Positions 32,670-41,880 of a stretch of DNA of 64,000 nucleotides are shown here, piece after piece (the first letter of the stretch is position 1; each line of letters starts with the position of its first letter). The notes under the pieces were generated by a model that saw only the letters and a program-made list of their open reading frames with translations, did no database searches and was not told the DNA's origin. The position numbers and the translations under genes were made by a program. The DNA is taken from assembly GCF_017875955.1 (NCBI RefSeq), contig NZ_JAGINK010000001.1:3688501-3752500 (forward strand), read 5' to 3'. The stretch is from Pseudomonas sp. BP8. GTDB taxonomy: Bacteria > Pseudomonadota > Gammaproteobacteria > Pseudomonadales > Pseudomonadaceae.

Positions 32670-32741
32670 GACGAAGCTCTCTTGATCTTGTTTTTATGGG
32701 TAAAGCGTTGGCAAGACAACCTGAATGGCGGCTAAGCCGAT

Positions 32742-33941
32742 TCAGGGTGCGCGGCGCAGGGCCGTGCGTGGTTGTGGACGACGCAGGCGCAACAGTGCAT
32801 GGGCGCCAAGGCCGAACAACAGGCCCCAGAACGCCGCCGACAGGCCGAGAAAAGACACCCCCGAAGCGGTCACCAGAAAGGTGAACAGGCCGGCATCACG
32901 CTCCTGCGGCTCGGCCAGGCTGCGCGCCAGTGCCTCACTGATCGCCCCGTACAGGGCAAGGCCGGCCAACGCGGCGATCAGTGCGGCCGGAAACGCCGCG
33001 AACAGTGACATCAGGGTTGCCCCGGCGATGCCCAGCAGCAGGTACAGGGCGCTGCCCGACAGCGCCGCGATGTAACGCCGGCGTGGGTCTTCATGGGCCT
33101 CACGGCCAGTGCACAGGCTGGCGGTGACCGCTGCCAGGTTGAGCCCGTGGCAACCGAACGGCGCGAGCAAGGCGCCGCCCACTGCACTGGCACTGATCAA
33201 CGGGCTGGCAGGCGTCGTGTAGCCGGCGCTGCGCAGCACCGCCATGCCCGGCATGAACTGCCCGGTCAGGGCCACCAGCACCATCGGCAGGGCCAGGCTG
33301 AACATCGCGGCCAGGCTGAACTGCGGTGCGATCCACTGTGGCGAGGCCAGCTCGAGCACCAGCGCTTCGCTGCGCAATTGCCCGCTGAGCACGGTGATCG
33401 CGGCGCCCACACAAAGCACTGCGGCCACGGCGTAGCGCGGCTGCACGCGGCGCATCAGGACATACGTGACGAACATTGCCAGTACCAGAAGCGGCTGTAC
33501 CGGCAAGGCGCGGAACACTTCGGTGCCAAAGCTGAACAGGATCCCCGCCTGCATGCCAGCGGCGATCGAGCCTGGCAGGCGTGCAATCAGGTGATCGAAG
33601 GCACCGCTGATGCCGATCAGCAGCAGCACCAGGTTAGCCACCAGGTAGGCGCCGACCGCCTGTTCCAGGCCGATTTGCGGCAGTGCGGTGACCAGCAAGG
33701 CCGAACCTGGGATCGACCAGGCGATCACGACCGGCACCCGGTAACGCAGGGTCAGGGCTGCGCCCAGCACGGCGCTGCCCATGGAGACCGCCCAGACCCA
33801 CGACGACAATTGGCCATGAGAAAGTTGCGCGGCTTCGGCGGCATGAAAAATGATCACCAGCGGGCCGGCGTAGGAAATCATCGTCGCGATCAGGCCGGCG
33901 ACAATGGCGGACAGAGAGCAATCCTTGAACAGGTCTTTCAT
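32742..33941 (-). CDS. benE: Benzoate/H+ symporter BenE
   Basis: A 399-residue inner-membrane permease with 11-12 helices. It opens with MKDLFKDCSLSAIVAGLIAT and contains FGCHGLNLAAVTASLCTGREAHEDPRRRYIAA, the signature of the BenE family. It imports benzoate for the dioxygenase encoded upstream. The start at 33941 has AGAGGT before it; the longer frame (to 34160) only reads through REP DNA. It is separated from catA by a REP pair but lies on the same strand. With benK at 36568 the block has two unrelated benzoate importers, as in other pseudomonads. Confidence 0.92.
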   Translation of the reverse strand: MKDLFKDCSLSAIVAGLIATMISYAGPLVIIFHAAEAAQLSHGQLSSWVWAVSMGSAVLGAALTLRYRVPVVIAWSIPGSALLVTALPQIGLEQAVGAYLVANLVLLLIGISGAFDHLIARLPGSIAAGMQAGILFSFGTEVFRALPVQPLLVLAMFVTYVLMRRVQPRYAVAAVLCVGAAITVLSGQLRSEALVLELASPQWIAPQFSLAAMFSLALPMVLVALTGQFMPGMAVLRSAGYTTPASPLISASAVGGALLAPFGCHGLNLAAVTASLCTGREAHEDPRRRYIAALSGSALYLLLGIAGATLMSLFAAFPAALIAALAGLALYGAISEALARSLAEPQERDAGLFTFLVTASGVSFLGLSAAFWGLLFGLGAHALLRLRRPQPRTALRRAP

Positions 33942-34000
33942 GGGACCTCTCGCAAGACATCGGGCCGGGCTTGGTGTCCGGCGCGGGTAGTTGTGTTGTA

Positions 34001-34121
34001 GCGGGCGAGGGCTTTGCCCTCGATTCGCGACACAAGGCCGCTCCCACAGAGACCGCGCATGCCTCAGGTCTGCGCGGGGCTTATGGGAGCTCGTGTCGCG
34101 AAAGGGCCGCAAAGCGGCCCC
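34001..34121. repeat. REP pair between catA and benE
   Basis: Two inverted units (ACACAAGGCCGCTCCCACA near 34030 and ATGGGAGCTCGTGTCGCG near 34083, with GGGCCGCAAAGCGGCCCC). The pair sits inside the ben-cat transcription unit and may lower expression of benE-benF relative to the cat genes. Confidence 0.8.
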
Positions 34122-34128
34122 AGCCGGT

Positions 34129-35055
34129 TCAAGCCTCCTGCAACGCCCGCGGCCGTGCACTGCGCTGCTCTGCCTCGGTGTCTGGTGCCTGCTGCAACTG
34201 GAAGTCGAACTTCAGCTCGGCATAACGCCCCGCCACCCCGCGTGCACCGTCTTCGCGGAACACCACCTCGCCCACCAGCCCGTCACGCGTGGCGTAGGCA
34301 AAGTCATCCCACAGGTACTTGTCGCCAGACAGGTTGATCTGCGTAGTCAGGTGCCGATGCCCCGGCGCGGAGATGAAGAAGTGCACATGCGCCGGGCGCT
34401 GGCCATGCCGGCCGAGCAGGTCCAGGCATTCCTGGGTCGGTCCCTGCGGGTCGCAGCCGTAGCCCGAGGGCACGATCGAACGTGCGCGGTAGAAACCCTC
34501 GGCATCGGTAACGATGCGCCGACGCAGGTTGTACTCGGACTGGCTCTGGTCAAAGAACGAGTAGGTGCCACGGGTATTGGCATGCCACAGGTCAACCGTC
34601 GCCCCGGCCAACGGCTTGCCGTCGGGCCCGCGCACCTGCCCCTCAAGGAACATCACCGTCGCGACGCCCTCCTCGCTGGCGTCATCCATCCGCACCTGAC
34701 CCTCAGCAAGCGGCGCCCCGGCCACGTAAAGCGGGCCTTCGATGGTCCTTGGGGTACCGCCAGTCAGGCCGACTTCGGCGTCCTTGGCGTCCTGCAGCAG
34801 GTCGAGGAAATGCTCGATACCCAGCCCCGCCACCAGCAACCCGGCCTCACCGCGTCCGCCCAGGCGGTTGAGGTAGTCGACGGCATGCCAGAACTCGTCT
34901 TCGCTGATGTCCAGGTCTTCGATCAGCTTGGCGGTATCTTGCAGCACGCGCTGGACGATGCGTTTGAGGCGCGGACTGCCCTCGTCATTGCCGAACCCTG
35001 CGGCTTGTTCGAAGAACGCTTGAATGTCGGCAGTCTGGGAAATCTTCACGGTCAT
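34129..35055 (-). CDS. catA: Catechol 1,2-dioxygenase
   Basis: A 308-residue intradiol dioxygenase. The Fe(III) ligands are readable: Tyr165 (TRGTYSFFD), Tyr199 (PSGYGCDPQG), His223 and His225 (PAHVHFF). The N-terminal helical linker (about 1-100) is the dimerisation part usual for catechol enzymes. It cleaves catechol to cis,cis-muconate. It is the third gene of catBCA, 40 bp after catC, with AGAGGT before the ATG. No second catA copy appears in the window, although some relatives carry a catA2 in this ben position. Confidence 0.95.
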   Translation of the reverse strand: MTVKISQTADIQAFFEQAAGFGNDEGSPRLKRIVQRVLQDTAKLIEDLDISEDEFWHAVDYLNRLGGRGEAGLLVAGLGIEHFLDLLQDAKDAEVGLTGGTPRTIEGPLYVAGAPLAEGQVRMDDASEEGVATVMFLEGQVRGPDGKPLAGATVDLWHANTRGTYSFFDQSQSEYNLRRRIVTDAEGFYRARSIVPSGYGCDPQGPTQECLDLLGRHGQRPAHVHFFISAPGHRHLTTQINLSGDKYLWDDFAYATRDGLVGEVVFREDGARGVAGRYAELKFDFQLQQAPDTEAEQRSARPRALQEA

Positions 35056-35095
35056 GATTGCGTACCTCTATTGTTCTTGTGCGAGTCGATGGTGA

Positions 35096-35386
35096 TCAGC
35101 GGTCGTCGCTATGCACCGACGAGGGATGGCGGCACAGGCCGGCCACTTCGATGTCCATGTAGGGGAACAGCGGCAGTTGCATCAGGGTGTCGTGCAGCGC
35201 CTCGACACTGGGCACGTCGAACACGCTGTAGTTGGCGTAGTGCCCGGCGATGCGCCACAGGTGCCGCCAAGTGCCGTCGCGTTGCAGGCGCTGGGCCAGT
35301 TCCTTCTCGTCGGCCTTGAGCTGGGTGGCCTTGGCCGGGTCCATGTCGGCCGGCAGTTTCACGGTCATCTTCACGTGGAACAGCAT
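35096..35386 (-). CDS. catC: Muconolactone delta-isomerase
   Basis: A 96-residue protein of the normal family length. It begins MLFHVKMTVKLPADMDP and contains GTWRHLWRIAGHYANYSVFDV and LPLFPYMDIEVAGLCRHPSS, all characteristic of CatC. It isomerises (+)-muconolactone to beta-ketoadipate enol-lactone. It lies between catB and catA, 28 bp after catB. The next enzyme (PcaD) is not in the window, so the beta-ketoadipate branch is completed elsewhere. Confidence 0.96.
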   Translation of the reverse strand: MLFHVKMTVKLPADMDPAKATQLKADEKELAQRLQRDGTWRHLWRIAGHYANYSVFDVPSVEALHDTLMQLPLFPYMDIEVAGLCRHPSSVHSDDR

Positions 35387-35414
35387 GGTGTCTCTCCTGT
35401 GCGTTGAGTCGGTT

Positions 35415-36536
35415 TCAGCGGCGGGCGAAACGCGCCAGGCGCGTCTCGTCGAGGGTCAGGCCCAGCCCCGGAGTGCGCGGCACATGCAGCTGGAAGTCGT
35501 GGTAACGCGGGGCCTCGGTGACGATCTCCTCGGTCAGCAGCAGCGGGCCGAACAGCTCGGTGCCCCAGGTCAGTTGGCGCAGGGTCAAGAACGCATGGGC
35601 CGAAGCCAGGGTGCCGATCGCGCCTTCGAGCATGGTTCCGCCGTACAGGGCGATGCCGGCGGCTTCGGCGATTTGCGCGGTGCGCAGCACGGCACGCGGG
35701 CCGCCGTTCTTGGCGATCTTCAGGGCAAAGATGCTGGCGGCGCCGTCGGCGGCCAGGCTGAAGGCATCCTCGACGCTCTCGATCGACTCATCGGCCATGA
35801 TCGGCGCCGGGCTGCGTTGGTTGAGGCGCACTTGCCCGCTGCGGTTGATCCGCGAGATCGGCTGCTCGATCAGGTCGATGCCGTTGTCGCCCAGCACCTG
35901 GCAGGCACGCAGGGCCTGCGACTCGTCCCAATACTGGTTGACGTCGACGCGCACGCTGGCGCGGTCGCCCAGCTCACGCTTGATGGCTATTACGTGCGTG
36001 AGGTCCTGCTCCAGCGGATTGGCGCCGATTTTCAGCTTGAACAGCCGATGACGACGGATTTCCAGCATGTGCTCGGCCTCGGCGATATCGCGTGCGGTGT
36101 CGCCGCTGGCCAGGGTCCAGGCGACGTCGAGGCTGTCGCGCACCCGGCCGCCGAGCAGTTCGCTGACCGCCAGGCCCAGGCGCTTGCCCTGGGCGTCGAG
36201 CAGTGCGCTCTCGATGCCGGACTTGGCAAAGGTGTTGCCCTTGGCCAGTTTGTCCAGCTTGAGCATGGCAGCGTTGATGTTGTCGGCCGCCATGCCGATC
36301 AGCGCCGGCGCCAGGTGCGCATCGATGTTGGCCTTGATCCCTTCCGGGCTCTCGTAGCCGTACGCCAGGCCACCGATGGTGGTGGCCTCGCCGATGCCCT
36401 CGACGCCGTCGCTGCAGCGCAAGCGCAGCACCACCAGGGTCTGCTGTTGCATCGTGTGCATCGCCAGCTTGTGCGGGCGGATGGTCGGCAGGTCGACGAT
36501 GATCGCCTCCAACCGTTCGATAAGTGGGCTTGTCAT
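35415..36536 (-). CDS. catB: Muconate cycloisomerase
   Basis: A 373-residue enolase-superfamily enzyme. The catalytic Lys169 lies in FKLKIGA, and the metal ligands Asp198 (VRVDVNQ), Glu224 (LIEQPI) and Asp249 (IMADES) fall at the textbook CatB numbers. It cyclises cis,cis-muconate to (+)-muconolactone. Only 31 bp separate it from benK, so it is transcribed with the ben genes. The usual divergent catR activator gene next to catB is absent, which implies that BenR or a distant CatR controls this copy. Confidence 0.96.
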   Translation of the reverse strand: MTSPLIERLEAIIVDLPTIRPHKLAMHTMQQQTLVVLRLRCSDGVEGIGEATTIGGLAYGYESPEGIKANIDAHLAPALIGMAADNINAAMLKLDKLAKGNTFAKSGIESALLDAQGKRLGLAVSELLGGRVRDSLDVAWTLASGDTARDIAEAEHMLEIRRHRLFKLKIGANPLEQDLTHVIAIKRELGDRASVRVDVNQYWDESQALRACQVLGDNGIDLIEQPISRINRSGQVRLNQRSPAPIMADESIESVEDAFSLAADGAASIFALKIAKNGGPRAVLRTAQIAEAAGIALYGGTMLEGAIGTLASAHAFLTLRQLTWGTELFGPLLLTEEIVTEAPRYHDFQLHVPRTPGLGLTLDETRLARFARR

Positions 36537-36567
36537 GCAAGGGCTCCAGTTGCGTCAGTCGAAAGAG

Positions 36568-37896
36568 TCAGGCCTGTGCCGCCGTGGTCAGACCGTGCCG
36601 CCGGCTGCTCAGCAGGTGCACGGCCATGGCCAGCGCAGCAACGGCGCCGGGGATGGCAAAGGCGATGAAATTGAGTTGCAGCGGCAGGTTGATGCCCATC
36701 AGCGCACCGCCCAGCAACGGGCCGACGATGGCGCCATTGCGGCCAATCCCCGAGGCCCAGCCGAGGCCGGTGGAGCGCACCGACAGGCCGTACAGCTGGG
36801 CTGCGCCGGCATAGAGCAGGATCTGCGTGCCGATGGTGGTGGCCCCGGCAATGAAAATCAGCAGGTACAACACCGGCATCGGACTGTTCACCCCGAGCAG
36901 GCTGATCGACACCGCCGCGGCGATGAAAAAGGCGACCTTGACCTTGACCAGGTTGTAACGATCACCCAGCCAGCCGCCGAGAATTGCCCCGGCCATGCCG
37001 CCAAAATTCAGCGCCAACAGGAACGACAGGCTCGAACCCAGGCTGTAGCCGGCGTTGGCCATCAGTTTTGGCAGCCACGAGCTCAGCGCGTAGACCATCA
37101 ACAAGCAGCAGAAAAACGCCAGCCACAGCGCCAGCGTGCGGACCGCCAGGCCATCGCGGAACAGCTCCAGCACCGAGGCGCCTTTGCCTTTGCGATCACT
37201 CGCCTGGAGCACGTCATCCGCCTGCACATCGCACGTTGGGTCCAGGCGCTTGAGCAACGTGCGCGCTTCCTCGGTACGCCCCTGGCGCACCAGGAAGCCG
37301 ATCGATTCAGGCAGGTAATAGAGGATCACCGGCAACAGCAGCAGCGGCAGTGCGGCGGCAAAGAACATCGACTCCCAGCCGAAGCGCGGCAGCAGGAAGA
37401 TACCCACCCCGGCCGAGAGCATGCCGCCCAGCGAGTAACCGCTGAACATGATCGCTACCAGCGTGCTACGCAGGCGCTTGGGTGCGTACTCGTTCATCAA
37501 TGCCACGGCATTGGGCATCAGCCCACCGCAGCCGAGCCCGGCAATGAACCGATAGATACCGAACTCACTCGGCGTGCTGGCGAAGCCATTGAGAATGGTT
37601 GCGCCGGAAAACAGTGCGAAACAGATGGCGATGCCCTTCTTGCGCCCGATGCGGTCGGCCAGACTGCCGAACACCAGGGCGCCGAACATCATGCCGAACA
37701 GCGCATAGCTGCCCAGCGCGCCGGCTTGCAGGGGCGTCAGGCCCCATTCCTTCATGATCACCGGCAAGACCACGCCGTAGATGAACAGGTCGTAGCCGTC
37801 GAACACCAGCAGCAGGCCACACCAGGCCATGACCATCCAGTGGAACGATGAGAATCGGGCGTTATCGATGATCGGGTGAACGTCGAGGGTTCGCAT
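36568..37896 (-). CDS. benK: Benzoate MFS transporter BenK
   Basis: A 442-residue aromatic-acid:H+ symporter with 12 helices. The N-terminus RFSSFHWMVMAWCGLLLVFDGYDLFIYGVV, with the Asp-Gly-Tyr-Asp motif in helix 1, is diagnostic for the PcaK/BenK family, and ADRIGRKKGI is motif A. It carries benzoate across the inner membrane. It sits between benD and catB on the same strand. PcaK-like transport of 4-hydroxybenzoate is the alternative, but the context strongly favours benzoate. Confidence 0.93.
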   Translation of the reverse strand: MRTLDVHPIIDNARFSSFHWMVMAWCGLLLVFDGYDLFIYGVVLPVIMKEWGLTPLQAGALGSYALFGMMFGALVFGSLADRIGRKKGIAICFALFSGATILNGFASTPSEFGIYRFIAGLGCGGLMPNAVALMNEYAPKRLRSTLVAIMFSGYSLGGMLSAGVGIFLLPRFGWESMFFAAALPLLLLPVILYYLPESIGFLVRQGRTEEARTLLKRLDPTCDVQADDVLQASDRKGKGASVLELFRDGLAVRTLALWLAFFCCLLMVYALSSWLPKLMANAGYSLGSSLSFLLALNFGGMAGAILGGWLGDRYNLVKVKVAFFIAAAVSISLLGVNSPMPVLYLLIFIAGATTIGTQILLYAGAAQLYGLSVRSTGLGWASGIGRNGAIVGPLLGGALMGINLPLQLNFIAFAIPGAVAALAMAVHLLSSRRHGLTTAAQA

Positions 37897-37950
37897 GGCA
37901 TCTGTCTCTGTTGTTTTTGTTGTGAGAGGTAACGCTTGCCGGGGCAGCCT

Positions 37951-38712
37951 TCAGCCGAGGTCGCCGCCGCCTACTGGCAGGGTTACGCCGGTGATGTAAG
38001 AGGCCTCGTCGGAGGCCAGGAAGAGGATCGCGGCCACTTGTTCGTCAATGCTGCCGTAGCGTTTCATCAGGCTGCTGTCGAGGGTCTGGTCGACGATCTG
38101 CTGGTACCAGGCTTTTTCTACTGGGCTCTGTTCATCCTGGTTACGCGCGATACGCCGCGGTGGCGCTTCGGTGCCGCCTGGAGCGGTGGCGTTGACCCGG
38201 ATACCGCGCCCTGCGGTTTCGAAGGCAAGGCACGCGGTGAGCGCGTTGACTCCACCCTTGGCGGCGCCGTACGGCACGCGGTTGACCCCACGCGTGGCGA
38301 TTGAAGAAACGTTGACGATGGCGCCGGCACCGCGCTCGAGCATGTACGGCAGCGCGGCGTGGCAGCACCACAGGGTCGGGAACAGCGAACGGCGTACTTC
38401 GGCTTCGATCTGCTCGACCTGGTAGTGCTCGAAGGGCTTGGCCCAGATGGTGCCGCCGACGTTGTTGACGAGGATGTCGAGGCGACCGAACGTCTCTACC
38501 GCACTGGCCATGACCCGTGCGCATTCGCTGTGTTGTTCGAGGTCGGCGATGAGGGTCAGCACGCCCTCCCCGGCCAGTTCATGGACCAGCTCGGAGCGGT
38601 CCACCGCCACCACCATCGCGCCCTCGGCCTTGAGCCGGAAGCACACGCCACGGCCGATGCCTTGCGCGGCGCCGGTGACCAGGGCGACCTTGCCTTGGAA
38701 TCTGTTGCTCAT
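37951..38712 (-). CDS. benD: 1,2-dihydroxycyclohexa-3,5-diene-1-carboxylate dehydrogenase
   Basis: A 253-residue short-chain dehydrogenase: TGAAQGIGRG binds NAD, NNVGG replaces the usual NNAG, and the catalytic Tyr/Lys lie in VPYGAAKGG. It oxidises and decarboxylates the benzoate cis-diol to catechol. The ATG at 38712 (MSNRFQGK) is preferred because GGAGAG is 6-8 bases before it; an ATG two codons upstream is too close to that site. It is separated from benC by 203 bp holding a REP pair, an unusual gap within benABCD. Confidence 0.94.
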   Translation of the reverse strand: MSNRFQGKVALVTGAAQGIGRGVCFRLKAEGAMVVAVDRSELVHELAGEGVLTLIADLEQHSECARVMASAVETFGRLDILVNNVGGTIWAKPFEHYQVEQIEAEVRRSLFPTLWCCHAALPYMLERGAGAIVNVSSIATRGVNRVPYGAAKGGVNALTACLAFETAGRGIRVNATAPGGTEAPPRRIARNQDEQSPVEKAWYQQIVDQTLDSSLMKRYGSIDEQVAAILFLASDEASYITGVTLPVGGGDLG

Positions 38713-38739
38713 ACTCATCTCTCCGATAGCCCACCGCCC

Positions 38740-38831
38740 CTGTAGGAGCGGGCTTGCCCCGCGAAAGCGATGGCCCTGACAACGCGGCTGATCCCTGCTG
38801 ACGCATTCGCGGGTCAAGCCCGCTCCTACAA
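38740..38831. repeat. REP pair inside the benC-benD gap
   Basis: Oppositely oriented units (TGTAGGAGCGGGCTTGCC at 38741 and CGGGTCAAGCCCGCTCCTACA near 38810), spaced about 35 bp apart, a REPIN-like arrangement. They interrupt the otherwise tight benABCD order and could modulate downstream expression or mRNA stability. Confidence 0.85.
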
Positions 38832-38915
38832 GGTCCTGCGATGACCAAGCCACAGCATTCGAAAGTAAAAAGAGGCCACCCCCACCCGCACGATGCGGGC
38901 AGCCCCAGAGAAAAC

Positions 38916-39926
38916 TCAGGCCGCAGCTGCGAACTTCTCGTAGTAGAAGTTGGCCGGGGTGATCCCCTGCTCGCGGATGTACAGGCTGACCGCCTCGACC
39001 ATCGGCGGCGGCCCGCACAGGTACACGTCGACGTCACCGTGGTTGAGGTGGCGCGGTTCGATGTGCTGGGTCACGTAGCCCTTCTGCGGGTACTGGCTGT
39101 CCGGGTTGGCCACGCAGGCGCTGTAGGTGAAGTGGGGAATACGCGCCGCCAGTGCCTGCAGGCGGTCCAACTCGACCAGGTCGAAGTCGTTGGTGACCCC
39201 GTAGATCAGGTGCAGCGGGTGCTCGCTACCGGCATCGGCGATCTTCTCCAGCATTGCCGTGAACGGCGCCAACCCGGTACCCCCAGCCAGCAGCAGCAAT
39301 GGCCGCTGGATCGGCCGCAGGTAAAAGCTGCCCAGCGGACCGGCCAGGCTCATGCTGTCGCCGGCTTTGGCCAGGCTGGTCAAAAAGCTGCTCATCAGCC
39401 CGCCCGGCACGTTGCGGATCAGGAAGCTGACCTCGCCATCCTTGGCCAGCGAGCTGAACGAATAGGCGCGCGTCTGTTCGCTGCCGGGCACCTTGAGGTT
39501 GACGTACTGGCCCGGCAAAAACGCCAAACTGCTCAACGATTCGCCCTTGATCGACAGGGCGATGGTGCTTTCAGACAGTTGCCGAACATCGCTGATGGCC
39601 GCCTCGAAGCTGGCCTGTTCGGTCTTGCACAATTGTGACGAGGCCGGGATGCGTACCACGCAGTCGGACTCGGCGCGCATCTGGCAGGTCAGCACGTAAC
39701 CCTGGGCGATTTCCTCTTCGCTCAAGGCATCCTCGATGAAGTTGTCGCCCAGGTCGTAACGCCCGGCCTCGGCCTTGCATTTGCAGGTGCCGCAGGCGCC
39801 GTCACGGCAGTCCAGCGGGATATTGATACCCTGCCGGTAGGCGGCGTCGGCAACGGTTTCGTGGCCATCGGCCTGGATGAAGCGGGTCACCCCGTCTTCG
39901 AAATTGAGTGCGATCTGGAAGCTCAT
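38916..39926 (-). CDS. benC: Benzoate 1,2-dioxygenase electron-transfer component
   Basis: A 336-residue reductase. An N-terminal plant-type [2Fe-2S] ferredoxin domain has CRDGACGTCKC plus the distant Cys in LTCQM, followed by an FAD domain (RAYSFSS, about 150-155) and an NADH domain (GGTGLAPF; CGPPPMVEA). It passes electrons from NADH to the BenAB oxygenase. The ATG at 39926 follows GAGGTG; the upstream extension of the frame is rejected. It lies 73 bp after benB. Confidence 0.95.
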   Translation of the reverse strand: MSFQIALNFEDGVTRFIQADGHETVADAAYRQGINIPLDCRDGACGTCKCKAEAGRYDLGDNFIEDALSEEEIAQGYVLTCQMRAESDCVVRIPASSQLCKTEQASFEAAISDVRQLSESTIALSIKGESLSSLAFLPGQYVNLKVPGSEQTRAYSFSSLAKDGEVSFLIRNVPGGLMSSFLTSLAKAGDSMSLAGPLGSFYLRPIQRPLLLLAGGTGLAPFTAMLEKIADAGSEHPLHLIYGVTNDFDLVELDRLQALAARIPHFTYSACVANPDSQYPQKGYVTQHIEPRHLNHGDVDVYLCGPPPMVEAVSLYIREQGITPANFYYEKFAAAA

Positions 39927-39999
39927 GTTGCACCTCGCAGGCGAGCCCGGCCGCGGCGCGCCTGGGGGCACACCGAACGGCGCTCGCCGTGACCTGTGG

Positions 40000-40488
40000 T
40001 CAGATGTGGTAGATGTCGATGACCTGGCGAACGTAATCGTTCTTCAGCACCACTTTCTTGGCCCTGATCAGCGGCTGCTCGCCGCGCAAATCGAGGGTGT
40101 AGAAACTGCTGCCGAAGTAACTGTCGGTGGTCTTGTAGCGAAAGCTCAGGGTGTGCCAGTTGAAGCGCACCAGGCAGTGGCCATCGCCTTGTTCGACGAT
40201 CTCGATATTGCTGATGTTGTGGGAGGTACGGGTGTCTGGCACGGTGGCGCTGGAGCGCTCGGTCTTGATCCGGAACACACGGTCTTCCAGCCCACCGCGG
40301 TTGCCGTACCAAATCAGCGAGATCTCGCTCTGCGGGTCTTCGGTAAGCTGGTCATTGTCGTCCCAGGACGGCATCCAGAACGTGGCATCGGCGGCGTACA
40401 GTTCCAGCCACTGATCCCATTCAGCGTCGTCCAGGTAGCGTGCCTCGCGGTAGAGGAAGTCGCGTACGGTGGCATAGAGATCGCTCAT
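40000..40488 (-). CDS. benB: Benzoate 1,2-dioxygenase small (beta) subunit
   Basis: A 162-residue protein of the NTF2-like ring-hydroxylating beta-subunit family: LYATVRDFLYREARYLDDAEWDQWLELY, then DATFWMPSWDDND and RHTSHNISNIE-like core (DTRTSHNISNIEI). It stabilises the alpha3-beta3 oxygenase and has no metal centre. Its ATG overlaps the benA stop by 4 bp (ATGA), coupling the two subunits at a 1:1 ratio. Confidence 0.95.
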   Translation of the reverse strand: MSDLYATVRDFLYREARYLDDAEWDQWLELYAADATFWMPSWDDNDQLTEDPQSEISLIWYGNRGGLEDRVFRIKTERSSATVPDTRTSHNISNIEIVEQGDGHCLVRFNWHTLSFRYKTTDSYFGSSFYTLDLRGEQPLIRAKKVVLKNDYVRQVIDIYHI

Positions 40489-41843
40489 CGCACGGCCTCC
40501 ACAGGGATCAACTGCGGCTCATCGGCCAGCGCCTTGAGCATGGTTTCCTGCCAGTACTTGTGCTGCAGGACGAACAGCCCTTCGTCTTCGGTGCGCACAC
40601 CAGACAAGAGCGGCTCCAGCTGGATTTCCCGGGCCGCCTCGTCGGCACCCTCGACCCAGTGCTGGGCACCGCGCGACATGTCGTTCCAGCCGGTGCCGCC
40701 GCCGTAGCCGGTCTGGCACGAGCGGAACTCCTCGAGGTCGTCCGGGGTGGCCATGCCGCTGACATTGAAGAAGTCTTCGTACTGGCGAATGCGCTTGGCG
40801 CGGGCATCGCTGCTCTCGCCCTTGGGCGCGATGCAGTAGATGGTGATTTCGGTCTTGTTCACCGAGATCGGCCGGGCGATACGGATCTGCGAACTGAACT
40901 GGTCCATCAGGTAGACGTTCGGGTACAGGCACAGGTTGCGCGAGTTCTCGATCATCCAGTCGGCGCGGGCCTGGCCGAAATCGGCGGCCAGCTGCTCGCG
41001 GCGCTCGTAGGCAGGCCGATCTTCAGGGTTGGCCCAGCGGGTCCAGAGCAGCAGGTGACCATGATCGAACGAATAGAAACCACCGCCCTGCTTGGCCCAC
41101 GCGCCAGCGCTCATGGTCTTGATCTCGTCGCCACTTTCCCGCTGCTTGCGCTGGTTCTGGGTGGCGGCGTAATTCCAGTGCACGGAGCTGACGTGATAGC
41201 CGTCGGCGCCGTTCTCGGCGGTGAGTTTCCAGTTGCCTTCGTAGATGTAGGAGCTGGAGCCGCGCAGCACTTCCAGGCCTTGCGGCGACTGGTCGACGAT
41301 CATGTCGATGATCTTCGCCGACTCGCCGAGGTGCTCGACCAGCGGTTTGACGTCGGCGTTGAGGCTACCGAAGAGGAAGCCGCGGTAGGACTCGAAACGC
41401 GCGACCTTGGTCAGGTCATGCGAGCCATCGCAGTTGAAGCTGTCGGGGTAGCCGGCGTTGCTCGGGTCTTTGACCTTGAGCAGCTTGCCGCTGTTGTTGA
41501 AGGTCCAGCCGTGGAACGGGCAGGTGTAGCTGGAACGGTTGCCGCGCTTGTGCCGGCAGAGCATCGCCCCGCGATGGCTGCAGGCATTGAGGAAGGCGTT
41601 GAGCTGGCCGTCCTTGTTGCGTGCAATGAAGACCGGCTGACGGCCCATGGTCAGCGACAGGAAGTCGTTGTTTTCGGGAATCTGGCTTTCGTGGGCCAGG
41701 TAGATCCAGTTGCCTTCGAAGATGTGTTTCATTTCGAGGTCGAACAGGCGCGGGTCAGTGAACATTTCCCGCTTGCAGCGGTAGACGCCGGATTCCCGGT
41801 CGTCCTCGAGCATGGCATTGAGGTAGTCGAATCCCAGGGACAT
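40485..41843 (-). CDS. benA: Benzoate 1,2-dioxygenase large (alpha) subunit
   Basis: A 452-residue Rieske oxygenase. The [2Fe-2S] ligands are Cys88-His90 (NACSHRG) and Cys108-His111 (TCPFHGW); the mononuclear iron site begins with the two His in ENGADGYHVSSVH. It dihydroxylates benzoate to the 1,2-cis-diol with BenB and BenC. ATG 41843 (MSLGFDYLNAM) has GGAGA eight bases before it; a TTG five codons upstream is the alternative. Two BenR boxes lie 65-100 bp upstream. Toluate oxygenase (XylX) is a close relative, but the linked catBCA and benR favour benzoate. Confidence 0.95.
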   Translation of the reverse strand: MSLGFDYLNAMLEDDRESGVYRCKREMFTDPRLFDLEMKHIFEGNWIYLAHESQIPENNDFLSLTMGRQPVFIARNKDGQLNAFLNACSHRGAMLCRHKRGNRSSYTCPFHGWTFNNSGKLLKVKDPSNAGYPDSFNCDGSHDLTKVARFESYRGFLFGSLNADVKPLVEHLGESAKIIDMIVDQSPQGLEVLRGSSSYIYEGNWKLTAENGADGYHVSSVHWNYAATQNQRKQRESGDEIKTMSAGAWAKQGGGFYSFDHGHLLLWTRWANPEDRPAYERREQLAADFGQARADWMIENSRNLCLYPNVYLMDQFSSQIRIARPISVNKTEITIYCIAPKGESSDARAKRIRQYEDFFNVSGMATPDDLEEFRSCQTGYGGGTGWNDMSRGAQHWVEGADEAAREIQLEPLLSGVRTEDEGLFVLQHKYWQETMLKALADEPQLIPVEAVR

Positions 41844-41880
41844 GGCCAGGGTCTCCAATTGTTATTGTTCAGGCCAGGTC

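Noticed and set aside
36376..37851. Long plus-strand open frame (about 490 codons) opposite benK
   Set aside because: Antisense to a clear transporter gene; the Gln/Arg/His-rich product and lack of a ribosome site are typical of a shadow frame in GC-rich DNA.
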